Made by a program: the position numbers and the translations under genes. Shown in pieces: positions 15,662 to 23,068 of a stretch of 26,620 nucleotides of DNA. Each line of letters begins with the position of its first letter. The first letter of the stretch is position 1. Under the pieces are notes generated by a model, which did no database searches, was not told the DNA's origin, and saw nothing but the letters and a program-made list of their open reading frames with translations. The DNA comes from JAFGOM01 sp964605795 (GTDB taxonomy: Archaea; Halobacteriota; Methanomicrobia; Methanomicrobiales; Methanospirillaceae). The stretch lies in assembly GCA_964605795.1 (NCBI GenBank), contig CAZSDZ010000040.1:1-26620 (forward strand), given 5' to 3'.

Positions 15662-16886
15662 TTCAACGAGAGATATGAAATCTGTCAAATCAGGAAAAGA
15701 AGACGGGACGGGAAGGAAATACTATTCTGTTCCATTCCCTGTTACCACGATCCCTATGAGTTATTACCTGGCTCTCGTTCTTGGGATAGTATTCCTCTGC
15801 ATGATTGTCACCCCGGTCCTTGCCCAGAATAACACAACCATCCGATGTGGAGTGATTCTTCCCCTTTCAGGAGAATTAGAACATTCAGGACAGGAAATTC
15901 TTTCAGGAATCAGACTTGCGGCAGAGGAGATCAATGCCGATTACAAAAGGGGATATTATATCGATCTTGATGTGCGGGATGATGCCGGGGATGCCGGTAC
16001 TGCCCTTTCCCATTTCAGGGAGATGCAGGCATCAGGTATTCCTGTTGTCATCGGATCGTTTACTACAGCAGTAACATTGAATATGGCAAAAGATACGAAA
16101 CAATCACAGAGCACTGTGCTCATTGCTCCCCACGCGAACGGGATGGTATTATACGGGGTCTCCCCCTGGTTTTACCAGGTAAACACCCCGGTAATCAATC
16201 TTGGCAGGTTCGTCTCTGACTGGGTCTCTTATACTGCAGAACGAGTGGTAATATTGTATATAGACAACGACTACGGGAGATCCCTGGTAGATGGGATGGT
16301 ATCTGACCTTGCGAAAGGGACCGTGCAGGTTACGGGGACAGAACCTATCCCAGATGATGCTGATATAGAGGATCTGATCAAAAAAACACTTGATGGCGGT
16401 CCCGATACGGTTATTGTGGCAGTCTATGATTCACGTACAGAAGAGATTCTCGCCACCCTGACAGATGCCGGGTACCGGGGCCAGGTGGTGCTCACAGAAG
16501 CCGGCGGGATGCGGAATCTCGAGAGTAATATAACAAACAGCCTCTCGAAATTCTCACTATGCACCATCTCGGCCAGTACCTCACGTGTCCCAGGGGCACA
16601 TACAGACCGGTTTGTCACGGCCTACAGGGAAAAGTATGGCATGGAACCATCTGAAGGTTATGCAGGGTACGGGTATGATGCCATGATGATACTCTATAAT
16701 GCAGTCCTGCTGGGACCAGACCGGGGAGATGTATCTGCACAGTCCATCAGGGAAGGTCTGAGCACGATACAGTACTACGGGGTGACCGGGCCGAAGGTGT
16801 TTGATGAGAAGAATGCCGTTGGTCCTGCGATGGACCGGTGGGTGTTCCGGGACGGAAGATTTGAACTGATGTCTACCTCGGTCTGA
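15651..16886 (+). CDS. Type I periplasmic-binding-protein receptor (LivJ-like)
   Basis: A 411-residue protein from ATG 15651. An unusually long, basic N-terminal region (1-36) is followed by a strong hydrophobic segment (37-58) ending in TPVLAQ, so it is either a long signal peptide cut after Ala59 or a membrane anchor. The rest is a LivJ-like ligand-binding domain: RCGVILPLSGELEHSGQEILSGIRLA (about 65-90), VIGSFTTAVT, LIAPHANG, ILYIDNDYGRSLVDGM and GYAGYGYDAMMILYNAV. It is a paralogue of the binding domain of the preceding gene. The 11-bp overlap and the internal ribosome binding site show co-translation with the receptor-protease. No ABC transporter partners follow. The pair may form a heteromeric sensor or supply ligand to each other; both ideas are inference. 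Confidence 0.88.
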   Translation: MKNNSTRDMKSVKSGKEDGTGRKYYSVPFPVTTIPMSYYLALVLGIVFLCMIVTPVLAQNNTTIRCGVILPLSGELEHSGQEILSGIRLAAEEINADYKRGYYIDLDVRDDAGDAGTALSHFREMQASGIPVVIGSFTTAVTLNMAKDTKQSQSTVLIAPHANGMVLYGVSPWFYQVNTPVINLGRFVSDWVSYTAERVVILYIDNDYGRSLVDGMVSDLAKGTVQVTGTEPIPDDADIEDLIKKTLDGGPDTVIVAVYDSRTEEILATLTDAGYRGQVVLTEAGGMRNLESNITNSLSKFSLCTISASTSRVPGAHTDRFVTAYREKYGMEPSEGYAGYGYDAMMILYNAVLLGPDRGDVSAQSIREGLSTIQYYGVTGPKVFDEKNAVGPAMDRWVFRDGRFELMSTSV

Positions 16887-17032
16887 TGCGTATCTCCCAT
16901 GAACGGTCAGATACGTGAGATACCGCCGGGAATTAGTACCCATATAACCAAAAACCGAATGAGGGCAGCCCAATCACGGCATACATTTCACATTGTTCAG
17001 GCCTGGTATCCATACTATGATACCATTTATCT

Positions 17033-17576
17033 TCATTTCAGGCAATCATTCCTGAATGACTCTAATCCGGTTATTATTGCTTGATCCGGATTCTTTTTCT
17101 TCCACCGTTCAATGACATCATATGTCAATCCATCCTCGCTATCAACGGCCCAGTCTGCAAACTCCCCGGCATGCCCATACATGTATACGCATATGCCTTT
17201 CATGATCCCCCGGCAGAAGGCAAGAGCTTCATCTATCATCTCACGACCAAGATAGGACTCCATCTCATCAAGGACCGGTTCGATTATCTCCTCCATCATC
17301 TCATACGAATGTTCATGAGGATCTACATAACCATCATATTTTCTTCCTGATTCCTGCCAGAGCTGATGTACATCAAGACCGGTCAGGGAACTGCAGACCT
17401 CATCTGCAACCCCGTCCTCATCTACCCCAAAAACCTGGGTCCCGGGCGATAACAGCAGCCATCGAGACCAGGGAGGGTTTATTAGTAATCAGAGAATTCA
17501 GAACCGTCCGTGCCTGGCTATCAGACAGTGTCGAGATAAATTTGAGGTCATCAGGATTTGGTTTGTTACGAGCCAT
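17033..17576 (-). pseudogene. Frameshifted gene of unknown function (about 180 aa if restored)
   Basis: An N-terminal reading frame starts at ATG 17576 (MARNKPNPDDLKFISTLSDS...) and runs about 50 codons to a stop at 17418-17420. A second frame, shifted by +1, takes over near 17430-17440 and continues without a stop through VFGVDEDGVADEV and MMEEIIEPVLDEMESYLG to the end at 17033. Joining them by skipping one base in the T-run/G-run (minus-strand GGTTTTTGGGG) gives one continuous acidic protein of about 180 residues. The family is not recognised. The downstream part alone could be translated from ATG 17299 (88 aa). The shift may be a true mutation, a sequencing error in the homopolymers, or programmed frameshifting. 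It sits at the border of an AT-rich zone with mobile DNA, which favours decay. Confidence 0.65.
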
Positions 17577-18024
17577 CAGATAAGAGTATGAGTATGATAC
17601 TATTTGTGTATCAGTGTGGGAAAATATCTTAACGATATCTGAAATTTGGTGATTTTCGAAGGATTTCCCTCGGGTTCATCTCAGTGACAAAGAGGTTGAT
17701 GAGCTTATTGATATTTCTAAGTTGCCATAGTCGTCCTTAACATGTTCGTGCATACGTTGAACCAAGGAACAACTAAATGATGATGAAAACTGCAATCAGC
17801 CTCTAATTCAGTGAATAGTTGTTTTTCGTTGGTTTTTCACCATGCTTTTTTGAGTGATTTTGTTTCTTTTCCACAGTTGACATGTAAATCCAAATATCCC
17901 CATCATTCGTGAGATATGAATGAGGAGATATTTGTCATATACAAAACCGTTACAAACCACAGACTCAAATTGTACAGAGAACGGGAAAATCTTTTTTGTA
18001 GATAGGCTACCCGTTCTCCCTAAC
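17577..18024. other. AT-rich gene-free stretch with a possible coding relic
   Basis: About 450 bp without a credible gene. On the plus strand about 17655-17730 encodes some 24 codons (DFPRVHLSDKEVDELIDISK) between two stops, which reads like natural protein and may be a decayed fragment, but its origin cannot be told. The remainder is low-complexity AT-rich sequence downstream of the minus-strand methyltransferase. Confidence 0.4.
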
Positions 18025-18861
18025 TTATTTGGAAGTGAAATCGTCGGATTTAGTTTTTCTGAACCAGAAAGAAACCCCATGTAATCCAAATTTTTTTATC
18101 TCTTCTGGAATCTGATTATTTTGAATCATATAAGCGTTAGGCATCACAATTTCCATACCCATGTACCCTCCCAGAATATAAGCTCCAATAAGATATTGTT
18201 CTGAATAAAACCTGTTATTCCATTCTTCAGGGTAATCCTGCGGTAAACAAATATCATGCATTTCAATTAAGACACCCTCATGTAAATAGGGGAAAACATC
18301 AAAGAAAAGGGTAGTGACATCGGAATTTGTGAAAACCCGGTGTGAATTATCGATAAATAATATATCTCCGTTTTGAAGGGTGGAAAAAAAAGAAAGATCC
18401 ATATCTTCAAGTCTTTCATGAACAAACAAATCACAATAAGGTTGAATGTTTGCCCGGGGATGTGGATCAATGCAGATTATTTGTGTATTAGGAGAATGAT
18501 CCTTTTTAGCAGAGGCAGCGAATGCGGTAGAGAAACCGCTGCCTATCTCAACATATTTTTCTGGTTTAACAGTTGAGATAAAACCATACAATACCACTGC
18601 ATCCAACCCTCCAAAATAGTGATTTTTTGGGATTTTCCAAGCGGGAGAGTGACTCAAATCATCACATAAAGGAATAAAGGATTGGAGAAGTGAGAGATAA
18701 GCATCTTTGTTAAATGAAATAATCCTATCAAGGATCGGGTGACATTTTCCCCAATGTGGTTTTGGATATACCGGGTAATCAATAAGGATGTATCGCCCTC
18801 CATATACAATTCGTTTACAAAAAAAGTATGCATGTATTTTGAGTATCTGAAATATATTCAT
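18025..18861 (-). CDS. Class I SAM-dependent methyltransferase (Methyltransf_24-like)
   Basis: A 278-residue protein with a Rossmann-type SAM-binding core: motif I KYVEIGSGFSTAFAA at about 102-116, the acidic end of strand 2 in IICIDPHPRANI at about 128-139, and DILFIDNSHRVF at about 166-177 in place of motif IV. After LHEGVLIEMHDICLPQDYPEEW comes a variable C-terminal region. Such methyltransferases are common in surface polysaccharide and glycan gene sets, where they modify sugars or amino sugars; the substrate here is unknown. There is no obvious partner: the gene is flanked by an AT-rich gap and a transposase. Its codons are visibly richer in A and T than those of the genes to the left and right, which suggests horizontal acquisition or an isolated remnant of a larger glycan locus. 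Confidence 0.8.
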   Translation of the reverse strand: MNIFQILKIHAYFFCKRIVYGGRYILIDYPVYPKPHWGKCHPILDRIISFNKDAYLSLLQSFIPLCDDLSHSPAWKIPKNHYFGGLDAVVLYGFISTVKPEKYVEIGSGFSTAFAASAKKDHSPNTQIICIDPHPRANIQPYCDLFVHERLEDMDLSFFSTLQNGDILFIDNSHRVFTNSDVTTLFFDVFPYLHEGVLIEMHDICLPQDYPEEWNNRFYSEQYLIGAYILGGYMGMEIVMPNAYMIQNNQIPEEIKKFGLHGVSFWFRKTKSDDFTSK

Positions 18862-19036
18862 AAGAATTTCTCCCTAAAAAACGCTTATACCTAATAATAA
18901 TTAGTTCCAAGTCGGCTCATTAGATTGTCCAACACTTATGTATCTCTATTAAGAACCTGATGAAGCTGTTTATAATCCTTAATTCTTATCAATATACGGT
19001 TAAATCGGAAATAAATCTTCATCCCAAACTATGCCA
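18862..19036. other. Gap between transposase and methyltransferase genes
   Basis: AT-rich stretch holding the promoter side of the methyltransferase and one end of the insertion sequence. I could not identify a convincing terminal inverted repeat matching the far side of the transposase gene. Confidence 0.4.
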
Positions 19037-20482
19037 TCAATTAGGGAATAAATTGAGTTTGAGTTTCTTCTCGAGCTCACGAACCTTCTTCGGCACTTCT
19101 GTAACTTGGTCAAACCCATCATAAGTGATCCTCATTACTTTAGAAAACGCCAACAGAACGTCCTTTGGAGAATATTGAACTGTTAATCCCTCTCTTTTTA
19201 TGAGGATCATAAGCCTGCAGTAGAGATACAAGCAGAGAAAACCAATGAATAAATGCCCGAATATCGCGCTCCTATCTCCAAGATACAGCACATCTGCTTG
19301 AATTTCATTCTTCAGAGTATCAAAGTGCCGTTCAACCAGGTCCCGTGTTTTGTACAACTCATAAATCTCCTGCGGAGATTTATCCACATTTGATACGAAG
19401 AGAATTCGTCCTGCCTTTTTCTCTCGTAATTTCGCTTCTTCTGGTGTGATATTCCCCTTTTCAACCAGCTCAAAAAGTGTCTTGTTCTCTTCAAGTTCCA
19501 GATCTTTATCTTCAAACAGATAGATTATCTTACCATCAACCTCTCTTTTTCCACCCCGAATCAGGCGTTTGTGGTAAATAAACCGATCAGTGAGATGAAT
19601 CCGGGTATTATACCAGTTACTGTTTCGTCGCTGAGGTACCACAGCTGAACAATTACGATCAAAGATCCCCTCCAAGACCTCATCAGACACAAAACCACAA
19701 TCTCCGATGAGAATTCCATTCGTTAACTTAATCTCATCCATTGAGGGAAGAAGTGTTTTAACATCTTTAACTGATCCTGGAATCACTCTAATCATGACAG
19801 GGAGACCTGTTTCAAGACCACTAAATAGAGCCACATTTACCTGCGGTAATGCAATTTCATTATGATTTCGGCCCCATTCTGCAAATGTCATGTTATCTGA
19901 AAGGGAGAACACAAAAGATAGGTCATAGATGAGATGATGGTTATCCTGCCACAAGTGTTTAAACACCATATCTTGGCCTATTTTATCATCACCAATGGAT
20001 TTCAGGATCCTTGAGAGATTTTTGGGAGAGCAGTCTGGAGAAATCTTCAAAACGTTGTCTAGTTTTTCCCATGTTAATTTAACTCGTTTAAGGGGAAGAT
20101 ATCCAGATACACGAGTAAATACAAGAGCAACTATCTCTTCCCAATGTTCAGGAAATGCCTCTTTGAGTACGGGGACCATCTCCAAGAATTCATCGCCTAG
20201 AAGTCTTGCATTTCCATATTCAAAGACGGATTTGGGTCGTGGTAGGGTTGTAGAATGAGGATGAGTGTCTTGGGATGGGCGAGTGGAGCCTTTTACTAAA
20301 AGACCACAATCAGAGGTCAACCGCCCAATATATCTGGATATCTTCTTTGTTTTTTTCGTTTCCCTGTCGTAGGTACTGGTTGAATAATAGACATAGGGTT
20401 TACCTTGGATGTACTTGATCTCAAGACACTTTTTTCCCTTCCTCCGCTCTTCTGCAAGCCACTCTTCAGCCCACTGCTCCAT
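19037..20482 (-). mobile_element. IS4/IS1634-type insertion sequence, intact transposase gene
   Basis: A 481-residue DDE transposase. Residues 1-60 form a small N-terminal region (YIQGKPYVYYSTSTYDRETKK...ISRYIGRL) typical of IS1634-like enzymes. Catalytic residues: Asp187 in LIYDLSF, Asp261 in GILIGDCGF, and Glu384 within the IS4-superfamily Y-R-E-K signature (Y377, R380, E384, K391 in YKTRDLVERHFDTLK). No frameshift or stop interrupts it, so it may be active. The coordinates given are those of the gene; the true element ends, in the flanking 18.9-19.0 and 20.5-20.6 kb, could not be fixed by eye. Confidence 0.9.
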
Positions 20483-20833
20483 ACTATAATATTAGGGATT
20501 AATAGTATTAAGCTTTTTCGGCGATATGAAGAGCAATTTTGAAGAAACGAACTAATGGCGAAGATTAATCCCTATGAGTGGAATAGTTAGGGCTTCACAT
20601 GTGAGGCTGTTGCATAAATGATTTTCATTGTTACAATAAGGCTAATTCACAGCGTAATTTCCATTATTCACGCCAAAAATTTGCCGTATTGTATCGACGA
20701 ATTGTATTCATGCAACAGCCCCATGTGTTATTATCAAAACATCAGTAATTCGGGACTCCGCACTAAACCCTCAAAATCGTAATAACAGGCCCGGTTATTC
20801 CCAAGAAATGGAAAAAAGAGGAAATTTACGTAA
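20483..20833. other. Intergenic region upstream of the transposase, containing a MITE-like element
   Basis: No gene is seen. The first part carries the transposase promoter (AT-rich ACTATAATATTA just upstream of its ATG); the middle is the inverted-repeat element described separately; the end is the 3' flank of the metallophosphoesterase gene. Confidence 0.5.
20604..20722. mobile_element. MITE-like inverted-repeat element with 6-bp flanking direct repeats
   Basis: GGCTGTTGCATAAAT (20605-20619) is mirrored by ATTCATGCAACAGCC (20707-20721), 14 of 15 positions pairing. The arms continue imperfectly to about 40 bp, including TACAATA followed by GGC on both sides. The block is flanked by CATGTG at 20598-20603 and 20723-20728, which looks like a target-site duplication. 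It is too short for a transposase, so it is a non-autonomous element moved in trans. The element supplying the transposase is unknown; the neighbouring IS does not visibly share these ends. Confidence 0.7.
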
Positions 20834-22534
20834 TCACAGGGTGCCGTAATTCTGGATTTTTTCCTGCATGTCAGGACTTAATTGCTTGACTAGTTCTGCA
20901 TTATACGAAGCACTCGGCAGGTACGGGAGCGAATTGTTGAATATCTGCATTGCTGCTACTCCATACGATCGTGATTGTGCTGCAATCGTTCCCTCTTTTA
21001 CTGCCGGATCAACGTCGGTTGCAAATATCGAGATCGTATTGTCGCTGTTTCTGAAAATGTCGAACGTCCTAAACTGCTGGGGGAAGTCACGTAATGATGA
21101 GGTTTCAACCACCCAGAACCCGAGCTCGGGATGGTCGGGATCAGGTGATACCTGGGGAGTAATGGCATTGACGTGACGATGCCCAGCTACCCACAGGATA
21201 AGATTCGGGTAATCATGGAGTGTATCAAGGAGCTGCTGCTCTGATACCTCGGCTACCTGGCTCCATGCAATATACTCATTAAGAGAAGAGCCACTACCTC
21301 CGACTCCAATCGGTATGTGTGCAGCGATGATCATCAGTTTCCCTTCAACCTGACCCCGGTCAAGTTCACTGACCAGCCAGTCAAACTGTTTTTGATCAAG
21401 GGAACCATGCCCGTAGCCGCCGGCATCAGCGTCGGTCGACGCTTGGGTATCATCGAGAACAATGACCTTAATCGGCACATCTGGCTTCGGTTCGAAGGAA
21501 TAATAGGCGATCCCTGCTTCTGCATCAGACCGGCTGAATCCATGGCCCTTTGGACTCGAAGTGGTATTGAAAAATTCACCCATCCATTCCGGTACCGTGA
21601 GAGCCCGGCGGTTCGGATCTGCGGCCAGTACTTTTGGAGGGGTCTTGAAGTCAGAGACATTTCCTACACCGATGATCTCTCCATTCACCGTACGACCATC
21701 GATTGCGCCCATGTAGAGCCCACGGCTCTTTATCCCACTGGGATCCGTGAATATATTCCCCATGTTTAGGATATATTCCTCGGTATAGTTCGCTCTCAGG
21801 TAGTCATCTGGCGGATTCGTCCCTATCCAGTTATGATCGTGGTTTCCAAGGGCCTGGTACCATTTTATTGACGTATCCAATCCTGCTGCTTTGTATTCAT
21901 CCTGGTAATCATTGAGAGGGCCGGGAACTGGATCATCCTTCACACCGGAGTCAGGGTTGATCATCTTCCCGTCAAGAACATCGATGTACCACCGGATTTC
22001 ATTGTATTGTTCGTTGTTTGCTGCATCACCGAGACTGATGCCAAAATCAAAGGGATCTTCTTTGTGAAGAGCGTTTATCGTCTGAACGGCAGCATCGAGA
22101 ACCTGGGTGGTTGAGAGCATAACCGGTGAATACCCAGAAGACAGACCTCCCATATAGCCATAATAAATAGCCTGGGTAGGGGTTTCCTTGTCTGATATAT
22201 GAATGTCTGTCAAGTCAAAGAAACGCAGCAGTCTCCCGGAATTAGTTACCAACGTGTTGTTATGTGCCGGTGACAAGAGATCCAGTCTTTTTTCATACCC
22301 GAGCCCCTCACCATACTCCCAGTTCCCATACCCATGTTGTGAATATAAAGAAACCTCGTATGGAAAAATCGCAGGTGAAGAAAAAGGAACGGCAACAGGA
22401 ATGACCGTACGGTCAAGGGTAGTTACTACCCTGGAATCTATAGGATAGGCTCCTGCTACCCCCATTAAGAGGAATACTGCAAGGAGAATTCCAACTATTA
22501 ACTCTGGTTTCACCCATCTACATGGCTGATTCAT
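20834..22534 (-). CDS. Secreted calcineurin-like metallophosphoesterase
   Basis: A 566-residue protein. Hydrophobic residues 12-29 form a signal peptide or anchor. The dimetal phosphoesterase motifs occur in order: DIH at 110-112 (FFDLTDIHISD), GD at 169-170 (SLGDAANN), GNHD at 230-233, His406 in IAAHIPIG and GHRH at 451-454. It is longer than simple phosphodiesterases, with inserts between the GNHD and His406 motifs. It resembles the extracellular RPA4764-like family; the substrate (phosphate ester, nucleotide or polyphosphate) is not known. AGGT upstream of ATG 22534 is a modest ribosome binding site. It appears monocistronic, bordered by mobile DNA downstream and a 530-bp gap upstream. Confidence 0.88.
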   Translation of the reverse strand: MNQPCRWVKPELIVGILLAVFLLMGVAGAYPIDSRVVTTLDRTVIPVAVPFSSPAIFPYEVSLYSQHGYGNWEYGEGLGYEKRLDLLSPAHNNTLVTNSGRLLRFFDLTDIHISDKETPTQAIYYGYMGGLSSGYSPVMLSTTQVLDAAVQTINALHKEDPFDFGISLGDAANNEQYNEIRWYIDVLDGKMINPDSGVKDDPVPGPLNDYQDEYKAAGLDTSIKWYQALGNHDHNWIGTNPPDDYLRANYTEEYILNMGNIFTDPSGIKSRGLYMGAIDGRTVNGEIIGVGNVSDFKTPPKVLAADPNRRALTVPEWMGEFFNTTSSPKGHGFSRSDAEAGIAYYSFEPKPDVPIKVIVLDDTQASTDADAGGYGHGSLDQKQFDWLVSELDRGQVEGKLMIIAAHIPIGVGGSGSSLNEYIAWSQVAEVSEQQLLDTLHDYPNLILWVAGHRHVNAITPQVSPDPDHPELGFWVVETSSLRDFPQQFRTFDIFRNSDNTISIFATDVDPAVKEGTIAAQSRSYGVAAMQIFNNSLPYLPSASYNAELVKQLSPDMQEKIQNYGTL

Positions 22535-22956
22535 AACTTAAACCTATGGTTTATTTTTGTGATTTGTCCGATATCGGGGTCAGAATACAAAACCGGGACT
22601 ATCCCCGGTGGTTGCACCGGTACTCTCAAAAACCGGTGAAAATGGTTCTCCGGTCATCATTGAGTAACAACGAAAACTCAAAAAAACGTAATTATCATAT
22701 AATGCCATACGTTCTCAAATAATCCACAACGTTTACGGATACTATGTATTGGGATAGGCGTGACGCCTTCTAAATAACCTCCATTCATTTCGATTTTTCA
22801 AAGGCAGTATGCAGTGCACTATAATAAGGGATTGTTATCTAGACCTGCACCTGGATCACAATATGATCAACACGCCTCATAGCAGCGGCAGAGAAAACCA
22901 TGAATAGACCAATGATGACGGATAAAAAAGAAGACAGATAGAGGGTTGTTTTTTTC
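22535..22956. other. Gene-free stretch between the phosphoesterase gene and the katG terminator
   Basis: No ORF is convincing on either strand. One short palindrome, AGGCG-TGA-CGCCT at 22756-22768, could form a small hairpin of unknown role. Confidence 0.5.
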
Positions 22957-22977
22957 AAAAAAAATGGGAAAATCCCA
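22957..22977 (-). terminator. katG terminator
   Basis: On the minus strand the stem TGGGA/TCCCA with a three-base loop is followed by eight T residues, about 90 bp after the katG stop codon. Confidence 0.65.
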
Positions 22978-23068
22978 CCAATTCGCCGCACTCACGTACC
23001 TGTTATTCTTCCCGAGCAGGGCATCAGATCCTTAAATCTCAATTCAGATCCTTTGGAACCACTCCTGC

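Noticed and set aside
16899..17084. 61-codon plus-strand ORF after the second receptor
   Set aside because: No ribosome binding site or family resemblance; it overlaps the end of the frameshifted gene on the other strand.
17808..18089. 93-codon minus-strand ORF downstream of the methyltransferase
   Set aside because: It starts inside the methyltransferase gene in another frame and runs into AT-rich intergenic DNA without recognisable features.
18955..18975. GAAGCTGTTTATAATCC considered as a far end matching the MITE terminal repeat
   Set aside because: Similarity to GAGGCTGTTGCATAA is short and gapped, and no matching direct repeat was found.
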